From the NCBI GenBank assembly GCA_035048495.1, contig CM068543.1, positions 29,563,751-29,627,750 on the forward strand: a stretch of DNA of 64,000 nt, written 5' to 3'. This document shows positions 12,020 through 24,191 of this stretch, in pieces. A program made the translations under genes and the position numbers. Under the pieces are notes generated by a model, which saw only the letters and a list, made by a program, of their open reading frames with translations, was not told the DNA's origin and searched no databases. The DNA is from Euptelea pleiosperma (lineage: Eukaryota; Streptophyta; Magnoliopsida; Ranunculales; Eupteleaceae). Every line of letters begins with the position of its first letter. The first letter of the stretch is position 1.

Positions 12020-12777
12020 TGTCGCATATTTCAATCGAGCCACGTGGCATATTATTAGAGGACGATGACCGTATGGATGTTTGGCCAGTCCTGGGTGGAC
12101 GGGCCTGTTCTTTGATTGACGCCGAAGTCCCTCAATTTGCCACGTAGTAGACTCTTTGGGGCCCACTGACTCCATGAATATTTGGCCCACATCTTGGTGG
12201 ACCCACACACCGAAAATTAGCGTGATTGCTCTAGCTGTAGGATTTGAGCACTTTTCATCATGGGCTTTATGAACATGCCTATGAAATGGTTCCAAGCCCA
12301 TGATAAAAAAGTGCTCAAATTCAATGGCTAGAAATCACTAATCACACTGATTTTTTGTGTGTGGGTCCACCAAGATGTGGGCCAACTAATCATGGAGCCA
12401 GTGGGCCCGGAAGAGTCTACTACGTGGCAAATTGAGGGACTTCGGCATCAAAATTTTGATACCAAAATCAGTATCATAGATTTTTCCTCGGTGGACCGGT
12501 ACACAAACAATCAGCTTGATTAATGATTTCTAGAAGTTATTTTCATGGGTTGATTTTAACGGTAAGAATTTGAGCATTATTGAGCGTTATTTGGGTGCAA
12601 AACTCCAAGGGTTGTAAATCACTAATCAGGCTGATTTTTGGTTTGTTGGTTTGTAGGTCCACCGAGGGACTGGCCAAACATCCATACGGTCATTACCCTC
12701 TGATCGTGTGCAACGTGGCTCGTATTGAGTGCTGTGACTGGCTTCCGTCGCAACATCTTTTGACACAAGTTTTACTC
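12020..12777. mobile_element. Family A foldback (MULE-like) split by a second foldback
   Basis: Outer arms: CGAGCCACGTGGCATAT ... GTATGGATGTTTGGCCAGTC on the left, the inverse at about 12655-12730, and the family A terminus ...CAAGTTTTACTC ending at 12777. The middle is interrupted at about 12110-12470 by another foldback with arms GCCGAAGTCCCTCAATTTGCC / GGCAAATTGAGGGACTTCGGC. Both carry the diagnostic inner phrase AATCACTAATCA...CTGATTTTT. No coding content. Confidence 0.75.
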
Positions 12778-13203
12778 ACAGCGTTGTGACAACGCCTTCT
12801 GTCACAACGCACAATACGAGCCACATGGTACACTCTTAGTGGATTCTGACCGCCACATGGTACACTCTTAGTGGATTCTGACCGTATGGACGTTTGGCTA
12901 GTCCTTCGGTGGACCTGCAAACCGAAAATCATCCTGATTGGTGATGTACAACCTTTGGATCTTTGCACCCAAATAACGTTCAATAATGCTCAAATTCCAA
13001 CCGTTAAAATCAACCCATGAAAATAACTTCAATCGAATCGCCTAGAAATCACTAATCAGGCTGATTTTTGGTTTACAGGTCCGCGGAGGTATTGGCCAAA
13101 CATCCATACGATCATCAAACATCCATACGATCATCGTCTACTAAGAGTTTGCCACGTGCCTCGTATTGTGCAGAAGCATCTGTCACAATGCTATGACAGA
13201 CTT
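12776..13203. mobile_element. Family A foldback with two small internal duplications
   Basis: Arms: GTGACAACGCCTTCTGTCAC ... ACAATACGAGCC on the left and the inverse on the right ending near 13203. The phrase GCCACATGGTACACTCTTAG plus following bases is tandemly doubled at about 12821-12888. CATCCATACGATCATC is doubled near 13100-13135. The elements on either side abut it. Confidence 0.7.
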
Positions 13204-14280
13204 TAAGATGACAGGGTCCTGTCATCGAGGCCGACGACAGCGCACTATATAAGCCACGCGGCACACTCTTAGAGGACTCTGACCGTATGGATGTTTGGCC
13301 AATCCCTAGGTGGACCTACAAATTAAAACTCAGCTTGATTAGTGATTTCAAACATTTGGATCTTTGTACCTCAAATAAAGGTCACAAATTCCAACGGTTA
13401 AAATCAACCCATGAAAGTAATTCCAATCAAACACCAAGAAATCATTGGCCAAACATCCATACGGTCAGAGTCCTCCAAGCAGGGCTGCAACTCGGGCGGG
13501 TTGGAGGTAAAACCCGAGCCCAACCCAACCCGAAGTTGGGCCTAAGAATTCCAGCCCGAGCCCAGCCCGATCGGTTTGATCGGGTTAGTCAGGTTGGTCG
13601 GGTTGGCCCATGATCTCAACTTGTTCATGCTTTTAGGGATTCCAGTCAAGCCCACAAAATCAGAGCCGTGGATCATCATATGTTAAGAGCATCGTAAAAT
13701 CTGTCGAAGGGATTGCGGATTTGGAGAGCAGTAAGAAGGGGACGCTGGAGCATTCACTGGCGATAGAAGAGGAAACGTCGGAGAGGCAGTTCCCTATTCA
13801 TTCGAGAGGAGATTGGCGACTATGCAGGTTTGCATGCGACGTAGGCGGCTCTTGCTGTACTGGTTGCTGCTGAGGCAAAATCCAACTGTTTTTGGCGTTC
13901 CTCCTACTATTGTAGAGAGAGAGAGAGGGGTAGTTAGGGTTTGAGAGAGGGAAGGGGAGGGGGTAGGGTTCGAGAGAGAGGGAAGGAGAAGGGAGGGGCA
14001 GTTAGGGTTTTTAGTGAATGGATTTGAGAAAATGGGAGAGAAATAATCGGAGAGGGGAGTTAAGTTATTTATATAAGTCGGGCTCGGGTTGGGTTGGGCT
14101 TTTCTAAACCTCAGCCCGAGCCCAACCCGATTTTGATCGGGTTGTACAAAATCAGGCCCAAGCCCAAGCCCGAGTATTGAAGGATCCAACCCAACCCGAG
14201 CCCAACATCGGGTTGAGCCCGCCCAAGTTGCAGCCCTACCTCTAAGAGTGTGCTACGTGGCTCATATTGCGCGTTGTCGT
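13204..14280. mobile_element. Family A foldback interrupted by a hAT-like element
   Basis: Left half 13204-13479 (GATGACAGGGTCCTGTCATC ... GCCACGCGGCACACTCTTAG). The right half resumes at 14239 (CCTCTAAGAGTGTGCTACGTGG) and fades into a (GA)n run near 14290. The gap is exactly the hAT-like insert described separately. Confidence 0.7.
13480..14238. mobile_element. hAT-like non-autonomous element (CAGGGCTGCAA ends), 759 bp
   Basis: The ends are CAGGGCTGCAA and its inverse TTGCAGCCCTA, flanked by CCTCCAAG (13472-13479) and CCTCTAAG (14239-14246): an 8-bp TSD with one mismatch, created in a family A element. Subterminal DNA is packed with CGGGC/CCCGA/GGGTT words in inverted order. The core (about 13680-14030) has GA-rich tracts. 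The frames present are low-complexity and I do not regard them as genes. Superfamily call: hAT, from the 8-bp TSD and CAGGG end. Confidence 0.75.
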
Positions 14281-14289
14281 CGACCTGTG

Positions 14290-14875
14290 AGAGAGAGAGA
14301 GAGAGAGAGGGAACGGTTTTGGGAGAGTTGTAAAAGTCGGAGCCCATAAAGTGAGCTGCACATGGTTACAAAACATAAGCCATAACAACTGGAGCAGGAC
14401 AACCCTCGGCTGGCCCATTTTTGGATTTCCAAAAAGGGATTGAAGATAGGTTTGTCTATGGATTATTCAAAACTAGTCAAATAGCTTATCGGATCACAAA
14501 TTCCATATCCAGACTTGATCCAATGGACCCAATACCTTGAGTCAGATCGGGGCGACCAAACATTGAGCATATTTGATCGATATACTTTTTAAATACGAGT
14601 TAAAGATAAGAAAAGCTGCAAGTTCTTGTTCAAATGGAATAGGATCCGAGGACCCCATTTTTCTGACTCTCCTCGGGCCGGAGTCAGACTCAGCCCCATG
14701 GATTTTCGAGAATCCAACGGTGGTTGATAACGCGGATTTGCTCTATCAACCACCGTTCTCCCGAAGGGGGGGGGGGGGGGGGACATAAATCATTCCATTC
14801 CGATATTTAGGGACATAAATTTTGACAACAAAAAATTGGCACAGGCCAATATATAAATTAAAAGTTTTGGAATTG
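14290..14875. other. Intergenic sequence with a G-run and an ATCCAACGGTGG foldback
   Basis: Contains a (GA)n tract near 14287-14310, a small foldback-like segment around 14640-14770 with GAATCCAACGGTGGTTGATA / inverse, and a run of about 17 G at 14765-14782. Related ATCCAACGGTGG segments recur near 52540-52720 and 59090-59290. No gene. Confidence 0.5.
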
Positions 14876-15103
14876 GATGATTTTTGGTGAGGATGGTCTC
14901 TATGGTGAGGAGATCATCTTCATAAAAATTCAGATCATTCCGATATTTATAGATTGGTTTACAAGTTGAACAATTATGGACCGTCTATTTTTATCGTTAA
15001 CTTGAATTCAAATTTGATGGGGTTAGAAATTTCAGAATGGGCTGATTTCTTGTAGGGGTGATCTATATGGTGAGGAGATCATCCTCGTAAAAAATCAGCC
15101 ATT
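14876..15103. mobile_element. Family D foldback copy
   Basis: Begins GATTTTTGGTGAGGATGGTC and ends with the inverse (GATCATCCTCGTAAAAAATC). The interior (AATTATGGACCGTC ... GGGGTTAGAAATTTCAG) matches the copies at 51.8 and 52.3 kb. Confidence 0.65.
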
Positions 15104-15454
15104 TATGCATCTTCCGTGCATGGTTGAAAATCTTGGGATCGGAGGTTGGATCAGTGGATGCCGATCCCGATCCGGATCGGAGGGTGGATCTCTCGTCTCG
15201 CTCGAGATAACGTGAGGGTTCTTCATGAACAGTGCATCTCAGGTGAGATAACCCCATCTCATGATCGTCTTGATGGTCACCAATCCCAATCCGAATCGCC
15301 CGATACAGGATGGGATATCAGACTAGGGTCCATTCGAAACTGATCCAATAGCTTATTAAATCACGATTCCTAGATCAAGATATGATCCAATGGGACGAAT
15401 ACCTCGATTCAAAGCCAATGTTATTGAATCTATTCAGATCAAGGTAATCGGATC
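15104..15454. repeat. Dispersed repeat C (first of two copies)
   Basis: About 15120-15330 (GATCCCGATCCGGATCGGAG ... CTCGTCTCGCTCGAGAT ... CAGTGCATCTCA) matches 63465-63655. The second half contains a related A/T-rich segment whose counterpart is near 14460-14560 (TAGCTTAT..GATCAC). Nature unknown. Confidence 0.55.
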
Positions 15455-16615
15455 CATGAAATGACATATTTTTTTTTACAGAAATTGCTCTAAACTCCAT
15501 GTAGGGGTGAGAATAGTGGATCGATTTAAAACATCTTGAGTAATTTTTGGAGAGGGAATTTGCTATTAAAACTTAATAATCAAACTAACTTTATTAATAA
15601 TCAAAAATGCGTATTACAATTGAATCGAACAAGGAAAACTAACTAAAAATCAAATCCTAACTTCAACTAGAAAGCAAGTAATAAAATTAAGCTAGAGAGA
15701 GAAAGAGATATATATAGAGAGAAAATGGGGGAGAGAACTTACCATTGAAGAAGGTTTGGACAGGGCAGCCAAGAAGGAGATCATGGGGGCTGTAGGAATC
15801 GTTTTGGGTTTTTGCTCTCCTCCAATGGACGGCTCTCCCTTTTCCTTTTTATTTTTTATTTCTTTTTGGTTCTTCTTTAGTAAGGATGGTGGTTACTTGC
15901 TGCCCCTTGCAGCAAGCTTTGATGGTGGAAGGGAGATGGGTTGAGGAAAATCGTGATGGGCGCGGCACTTACCAATGGAGTTGCAGGCGGTCCGGTTTGA
16001 ATGGAAGACGGTGCAGTGGTGAGGAAGTGGTGAAGTGGGAACGGCTGGTGGAGCGTTGAAGGCTGTTGGAAGCTGGGGCGTTGAAGGCTATGGAAGCTGG
16101 GGCGTTGAAGCGTGGTGGAGCGGCTCAAGGAGAAGAGATGGGGGCGGTAAGGTACCAATAGCAAAGGTAGCAGCAGCAATGGTGGAAGCGGTAATGGTTG
16201 TAGCGGTAACGTAGCAGCGGTGCAAGAAGGAGGGGCGCACCAGGTTTGCACCACTCCCTTCCTCTTCCTCTCCTCTCTTCTTCAATCTCTCTTCTACTTC
16301 TTTTCTTCCTTTTTTTTTTTTTTTTTCCTGTTTCCTATTTTCTCTTTTCTATTTTCCTGTTTTCTCTTTTTTTTTCAATGGAGGAGAGAATGGTTCGGAG
16401 GAATGAGAGGAGAAAGGAGAGAGAGAACGGCTGTGAGAAAAGTCGGGAGTGGGAGAGGGGATGATGGAAAAAAGGAAGGAAGAAGAAGGGTGGGCTTGAC
16501 GGCTTTTTGAAAGAGAAAGAGAAGAGACGTTAGGGTCTTTTTTTGTCCTCCAATAGGAGTTGCCCAACACGTCTTCTCCTTTCCTTTATTCCCTCCATCA
16601 TCTTGCATACTTTTG

Positions 16616-19365
16616 TGAAAGTAGGGTTTTTCCGCGTCGTTGGTTACAAAAATCCTATTTCGAACACATTTATAAATTTGATCCGATTATCCTGCATAAT
16701 TTGGAGTTTTGTATAGGGATTCATGTCGGATGTCGATCCGCACTCGGGATTAGTTTGTGTAAGCAGAGAACATGAAATGACAAATTTTTCTCAGAAATTG
16801 CCACTAAAAAGGATGGAATGGTGAGAGTGATGATCACGAGACTTAAAACTTGATTTTTCTTAGAGAGAGAATTTATCAAAAAACATATAGAAAGATCAAC
16901 AAAAACAAATTGCTCTTGAAAGAAACTATTTTATTAACTGAAATAAATAAAAGTGCTTACATTGCTTGAATGAAAGATTAATTACTAAAAAGCAATTAAT
17001 ATAATCTAAGAGAGAGAAATAAAGCACTATTCTAGATAGAGAAATAGAGTGAAAGAGATCTAGAGAGAGAAGAAGAAAACAAGAGATAAAGTATACCATA
17101 AACTTACCAAAGGTTTGCACCGGCCACGTGGAGAGGATGATATGGATATGACCATAGGGAATGAAAACATACATGATGGTGTGCTGCCCTGAACTTGTAG
17201 CAGTGAAGCATGGAGAAGACAATGCCTGAGTTGCAGGTGAAGGCGGTGAAGATAGAGATGGTGCAATAGCCCAATCTGATTGTGTGATGTTGAAAGAGAT
17301 GGTGAATTGTTGCAAGTTGAAGAGTGGCTATGCACTAGTCCGACAAGCTGCTGCACAATATGGTGTTCACTGGTGGAGATAGAAGACTGATGTTGCTTGT
17401 TCGGGTGGTTCAACGGCCGAGTGGGAGGGAAGTTGCAGACTTGCAACATTGGTGAAGTTGTTGCATGCCTCAAGAGGATAGTGGAGATGAGCAGCAGATC
17501 CGTGAACGGTTATGCTTTAGAGAAACTTGAAGGGGACTGCAGGGGTTTTAAGGTGTAGACCATAGGGAGCATGGTCTTGAAGGGTGATCAACCACCATTC
17601 CGAATTGCAGGGTGGTGTGGCCAGCCATGAGATATGCTAGAAGATGCGCTGGTTATCCGGCCATTTATAAAGGAGGTGTGGTAATGGAGGAGTGTAGCAT
17701 GGAGATGAGGTGCTGTACCTGCCGCTGTGCACTACAACAGTAGGGTGGGAGATCAGTTGCAGGCTGGAGATGAAGAATAGAACCTCTTCCCGCACTAACA
17801 GGTGGCCGGAAAAGGAAGAGCTCTAGCTTGTTGGTACGTCCAGCAGGTGGCAGTCCGTGGTAATGGAGATGATGAAGGACGGCCTGTGTTGCACGGCTTG
17901 AATGAGTTGCTGGGCGTGAGGGCAGTGCGCACCAATCTAAATGAGAGAAGCTAACAGCTTCCTCCCTTTCTTCTTCTCCTCTTTTTTTTTTTTTTTTCTC
18001 TTGGTTTTTCGGTGAAGAAGAAGAGATGGGCATTAGGGTTTGTAATAGGTGTGAGGGAGAGAGAATAGAGGTGAGGGGGGGGGGTGGCTAGGATGAAAAC
18101 GTGAAGAGAACTTTAAGGATTAGGGTTTCCTTTTGGGGGATGAGAGGGAGAGGATCCTCTTTAGGGTTTGGGGTGTGAGGTTTTATAGTGGACCGCCCAA
18201 AGGTTTGGAGAATGGGATGCCTTCCCTTATGGAGGGGACGGCTGGGATTTGTTTATGGGAGAGAGAGGTGTGGTGAGCATGGAAGGGGTCTTCCATAAGG
18301 GCTTCACTTGTAACAATCTCTTTGATCTCCATACTTTTGGCGATCGACTTGCTTGCTGCCCATGATGATCACCTTATGTCACTACCAATCCAATGCATGG
18401 CATGTGTTAGTCTTGTAGGTCTCACATGTGACAACTCTCTTTAACTCTCACCACATGTAACACCACATGTAACATGATTGCATGTGTATTTTCATCTTTT
18501 AGCTTATAGTCCAGCACATGGGACCCATCTTTGGTCTTCCATGCCCCATGCCATGTGCATGTTTGCCCCTTTTTGATCTAGCCATTCATCTCCATATTTA
18601 ATTCTTATTGTTCAGCTCCTTATAGCTTGATCAACGATTCGAAGAAACATCTCGAGACTTGAGTCCCGTCTTCTATTTCATTGTTTGCTTAACAGTTAAT
18701 CCTCCCACTGGCTACAGTTAATCCCATTATTATAACATGTAGCAACTAATGGGTGAGATTCAACGTCCTTGATCTTACTGGACTGATGTGGCAGTGACTG
18801 AGCTTAATTTGTTTAACACCTTGTGGGGTCGTTTTCGCACAAGTCCAAGCTATTTCAACCAACCCTTTGTGATGACGCTAATTCAACTGCTCAATCAAAT
18901 GGTGTTGTTTGCGCTTGAATTTCAACGATAAGATAAACGCTTTTGTAAATCAACACTTCAGCCACCTTGGTCCCACACCATGGCTTGCCACTCTGTGTAC
19001 TCGCGATCATGGTGGCGTGGCCCACTAGCTTGCCTGCGTCTTGATGACATAGTATGTTGGCTCTTTAAGCTTTGATCATAGGCTTTTGGGGGCTGATAGT
19101 GGGCCCGCGCTTCATCAGAATAGTCCAATTGGTGTTTCTGCAATAAAAAAACACGTAATGAGATTTGATAAAAACGACTTCCTATCTAGACTTCGGGAAA
19201 TGTGTTTAATGCATGCAAATATATCATTTCGTCTAGAAAAGTGTGTTCTACGCAATGAAAGAGACTCTTACGTAGAAAAGTGGATAAATAGAGATGTTTT
19301 ACGTATGAGAGTGCGATAACACTAGAAGAATAATTGCTTTAAATAGCACTTTTGAGCGAATATCA
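16616..19365 (-). mobile_element. Solo LTR (2750 bp) inserted into the left LTR, TSD TTTTG
   Basis: Starts TGAAAGTAGGG at 16616 and ends GAATATCA at 19365, flanked on both sides by TTTTG (16611-16615, 19366-19370). The right LTR shows the empty site as CATACTTTTGTAAAATGAAAC near 27205. Its first 200 bp and last 220 bp match the other LTRs of the window; its middle is diverged. It has the same orientation as its host LTR. A solo LTR arises by unequal recombination of a complete element. Confidence 0.85.
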
Positions 19366-20536
19366 TTTTGTAAAGTGAAACTTCTCTTGTAACCGTCCAT
19401 AGATTCCATACTCTTGGTAAACATTTTTCTTTTGGAAATACACCATTCTCTAGGTGCCACCTCACGCCTTTCCAAAACAAACTCTCGATCATCTACCCCG
19501 TGTGGCAGCATGTAGCCATCACATTCCATCTCTTCTTTCTTTCAAGAAGATTCTTCCCATTTTCAAATTTATTTTTATAAACTTCCCATTTTGTGAATGA
19601 AAATCAATTGTAAAATCTATTGTGCCATGTGTGGCTTCCATCATCTCACAAAAATCGATGCCATGTGGCATTGGCCCATGCATTAAGATCTTTTCCAATT
19701 CTTGCTACATCGTCACCATCCATTCTTTAATTGTCAACCATTCAGCCCCTTGTAGATATTTAATCACCACCGTAGATCTTAGATTGCTCCCAACGTCCAT
19801 CTATTCAAGAAATATTGCTGTCATTTGGTAAGGTATCCAACTCATTGGTCTAGCTCTTGGTCAAACATCATGTCTTGCAGTCCATCATTCTTATAAATTC
19901 GTTGCATCGGTCAACCTATGCAATTTCCATACATGACTAGCCCATTGTGGATCAACCCAGCCCATATGTAGCTTCTCAACATCCACCAACTTGGTTCAAA
20001 TTCCCATCACCATCTTGGTCAATTACTTGGCCCAAAGATCGTGATCCGCTGGCCTTTGGGCTTTACTGATTGATCGTGAGTTGCTCAACACCTCTTGGGT
20101 CCCAAGAATTATTCCGATAAGGTTTCCTTCACTTAAGTGTGGAGAGAGTGTTGCTGGTGCACCATTGAAATAGGAGAAGAGTTCTCCTATGGGCCCCACC
20201 TTGGATCACTGGCCCATTTTATCACCTTCAGATGATTGTAGATTTGATTGAAGCTCTTGTGGTCGATTATAGGGACCAGATCTCGAGAATAATCCAATCG
20301 GGCTTTCTGTAATAGAAAAATCGCGTAATGAGACTTCTATAAAATGACTTCGCATGTAGGTCAAATAAATGCGTATGAATGTATGCGAATATATGATTTT
20401 GACCAGAAAAGTGTGTTCTACGCAATGAGAGAAACTCTTACGTAGAAAAGTTGATAAAAATGATAATTTTACGTAGGAGAGTGTGATAACGCTAGGAGGA
20501 TAATTGCTTAAAATAAACACTTTTGAGCGAATATCA

Positions 20537-22466
20537 CAACCCCTAACCAGCATATTGCCAATCATGGCAATGAGTGCAAGATAAATGAGCGTAAAAGGGC
20601 TAGGCACATGCTGTACACTTTTTTCTCATTAGCTTAGAGAAACTTCGTTTTGTCCTATTTAAAGGATGCATGAAAATAGTTATAAGCTAGCAAATAGTCG
20701 AAAGATTGTAGCAAGACTACAGACTGATAATCAGGACCCAGAATAGTCAGACTCAGCGTGTGTGTGTGCTTAACATTATCATCATCCCATTGTAAAGATT
20801 TCCAAGTTCTTCTAAGATTTTATGCCTCGACTTCAAATCTCACTTGTGTGTCACTCGGAAATGAATCACTCCGAAATGGTTTTACTGCTTTTCTCTCAAG
20901 TGATATGTGATGAGATAAGTTGATAAGAATGTGCAAATATCTCACATATATTATTTTGAAGGAAGGACTTTAAAAATTCAGCAGATCTCATGATCAGAAT
21001 ATCATATCGCTTGATAACGTCGGATCAAACTTCATAGGTTCTCTTTTCTCCAATCTCCACATTCTATGATTGTGCTAGCCTAGAATCAAATAGGGCTTTA
21101 CTAGGTTGTATTGAGGCTTGTGATAGGTTTAGAAAAATTAGGATACACAAGGATTCAAAATTCTGAGAGGATATCCAAACTTTTTCTTTGCAACTTGCTT
21201 GAGGGTATAACATCAATTTTCTTTTTCTCTTTCTTTTCCTCTTTCCTATTTTTTTGATATTTTTTTGAAACGGCTCAATACATTTTTCTGCTTTCTTTTC
21301 AACTTTCCTTTTTCAGCTGTATTTTCTTTTCAGCTTGAGCTCAATTTGTTTTCCTTCTTTTCTTCTGATTTTTCTTTCAAGGTGTACCCATACCAATCAC
21401 TTTTTTTTATATCCTCAACAGAAGTAGGGTAATATATTTTTTTGTATTGGGCTCGGTTCTTGGTGAATGGGCTGCCAAGGAAAGGTTTCAGTAATGTGCT
21501 CAAAAAGGTTTCTAATGGTGAAGATTTTTAGGTAAGCCAAAAAGGTTTGATAGGTTTAGAAAGATGGCCTACATCATTTTTCAGGGTTTGCATTCTCATG
21601 GTCTCGAATAGATATTGAGAATGTTCTTTTGTAATAATTCGATCTTTGATGTCGTTCCAAATTTTATGACCAAGGCAAAAATTAATGAGATCTGGCAACA
21701 AAATAAGTGGGGATATGAAGAATTAGTGAGTCATCTTGTAACTCAGAATGATTGTATAACCATCAAAAATGACCAAATGCTCAAAAGCTCACTAGGTTAA
21801 GTCTCCACAAATATTGTTCTAGGATCTTTAGAGAATCTAAACTTAGGATGACTCTACTGTTGATAGTGTACAATTTGTGCCGAATCTGAGCTTTTCTAAG
21901 TGTCTGAAATTAATGTAGTCTGCTCGACTCAAAGCTAACATGTAACACTTTAAAAGATGACATCCTTTACAAAAAGACTTAACGGAAGTTTCAGCTAATC
22001 ATTGGTCAAGACATTTTCAAAAAATGTTATAGAAAATCATCGAAAATCACCCAAAACACCATTTTTGTTTTCAAAATAAAAACATAAGTTTTGGTAAAAA
22101 CCCACTCCCAACCAAAATATAGCACTGTCCTCGGTGCTCATGACCGGGATATAAAATGATGAAAAATGGGTAATGATGATGCAAAGGTTCAGGGAGGATG
22201 TTACTAAGTTGGCAGAAACTCAACAGTGTGTGGTACCTGATGATTAGAAGAATGAATGTACCTGCATTTTTAGAGATATACAGTAATAACAAATGCATGA
22301 GACTCATGTACTCTAGGAATACTGGAATTGCCTTTCCAAAAGTGCTAAGTTTTATGTCTTGAGCCAGACATGACGGAAGTATATCAAGTACCCCCAACCA
22401 GGTTAAAACTCATGGAGACTGAGTGAATCTGCAGTCTTCTTGACACTTAAGGTGGATCAAAAACAA
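20537..22466. other. Interior of the LTR element, 3' of the gag-like frame, non-coding
   Basis: This should hold pol in an autonomous element, but no RT, RNase H, integrase or protease motif is seen in any frame. On the minus strand the last bases before the LTR (GGTTAGGGGTTG) could be a weak polypurine tract. T-rich tracts lie at 21220-21420. Confidence 0.5.
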
Positions 22467-24191
22467 CTATCCTATCCCTTGTCTAGGTATACCTGTGTAA
22501 AACAGGTCTTTCTCAGTGTAGACTGAGAGAATGACAGTAGGCTTTCTTCGGAGACCCGCAAAAACATTTAGATCAGCGGGGAGGGATCGAAGCTTCTCAG
22601 TAAAGACTGAGAAGAGATTAGTAGTGGGTTCTCTGACCATGGTTAGCAAAGCCACAAACTCATTGAGTTTAGCGGGAATGTATCTGAATGAAGCAGACTC
22701 CTGCAGATCAGTAATAACATAATTGTCTGACTCCGAGATGAAGTCAGGCGCAAAGTGTTCTTGACACTTAGATAATTTGTCATCGGGAGAGTCCCGAATT
22801 AGACTCTCAATGGTACACGATTCATCGACAATATCGACATAGGGTGGCGGGTGAAAACTATTGACCTCTTTCTCGAGGTTTCCTAATGCGATAGGGATGT
22901 TCCAATCCTTGCAATCAATATGTTCATCCTCGGTGGGGAACGGTAGGTCCAGAGTAGCTGGAGTCTCATATTCTAGAGATGGCTCCATGGTAGGAATGTC
23001 TGCATCAAGTGCAGAGGCAGAATCATTAGAGACAGAGATGGACATGGGTATCTTTGTGCTCGGGTCAGAAGGTGGTGCTTTTAGGGGCACCATAGATGGA
23101 GACACGGGGTCATCACTATTATGGCTTACTCTAAAGGTGGTGGGGACAGGTAAGTCTAGGCTAATTGGGATCTTGCGATTTAGACACAGCTCAGTGTTAG
23201 GAATATTGCATCCATGGTCTGAGATAGTGGCAGTAGAGGTACAATGAAGAATAAGCACCAAAAATGGATACACTGGCTCCTCAATAGTCTGGCTCGACCT
23301 AGGGGTGGGTACAACTTCTATTTCTTCCTCGCAATGCTGGTACTGGGTCCAATTGTGCGGTTCTTCATCATAGATAGTGGTCATGTCAGTCTCCTCAGGA
23401 TAGGCTATCGGTTGGCTAGGGAAGTGGATTTACTTGCTCTCAGATTCTAACTGACCTAGACGGTGTTCAAAGCTCTTCATTGATTCTTGTTGTTGTCGCT
23501 CTAGGTGTTGTAAATACTGTTGTTGCTGGGTTATGCATTGAGAGAGAAGATCCTCTAGACTAGGTTTAGTAGCCAACTAAGGCGGTTCAGCCAAGGGAAG
23601 CTGAGGTGCCAACTCTTGATTATAGTCCGACTGAGTATGAAAGTTGTAAGGCAGAGTGGAGTCTGGGACTAACTGCTGACTCTGGAAATCCTGAGGGGCC
23701 CACTGTTGATCAGAATAGTCATTCTGTGGAGATGCCGGGTACTGGGATTGCGAGTATTGCCAATCATACTCTCCATTGGTTTGATGAAACCCGGAAGGAT
23801 AATTATCTTGAGGCAATTTTTGTGGGAGAGCAGACTGTTCCCAACCAAAGTTATGGTGACTCCTATTGTCTGGGTAATAAGTGTTATCATAGGAGATTTG
23901 CATTGGAGATGGAAAGTTACAAACATCTTGCTGGACAGGAGGGTAATATCCTACAGACTGGGAATTGTGCATAGGTTGCTGGATTACGGTACGAAGAGCG
24001 GAAACTGAGTTTTTAAGCTCTTGGAGTACAGATTTGTACTTCGGATCTCTATGATTGTCATACCCCGTAGAAGTGTGTGAGACTGGAGTATCACGATGAT
24101 ACGTAGAATTGTCATACCATTGTTGATAGTGATCACCTAGATTCTCATAGAAACTGTAATAGGTCTCATACAGAGGCCGTTCATGTGCCAT
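22467..24191 (-). pseudogene. Gag-like polyprotein remnant of the LTR element
   Basis: One reading frame runs from ATG at 24191 to a stop at 22467, broken by TAG at 23577-23579 and TAA at 23430-23432. The N-terminal part is rich in Tyr, Gln, Ser and Pro. Between the two stops it reads SLEDLLSQCITQQQQYLQ and then a Gln/Glu-rich heptad-like stretch ending HRLGQLESE, which resembles the region following the gag domain in plant Gypsy elements. The C-terminal third is acidic and Pro/Ser-rich, without a recognisable zinc knuckle, protease or RT. Function is inferred from position and composition only. Confidence 0.55.

Noticed and set aside
13794..14347. Overlapping minus-strand frames rich in Gly, Leu, Pro and Ser
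   Set aside because: They come from GGGCTC/CCCAAC word repeats and GA tracts inside the hAT-like element; composition alone explains the open frames.
16088..16608. Ser/Leu/Pro-rich frames on both strands
   Set aside because: These derive from CT/GA low-complexity tracts of the LTR and are open on several frames at once.
22531..24008. Plus-strand frames opposite the gag-like frame
   Set aside because: Antisense shadows of the long minus-strand frame; no motif, and the minus frame is much longer and continuous.
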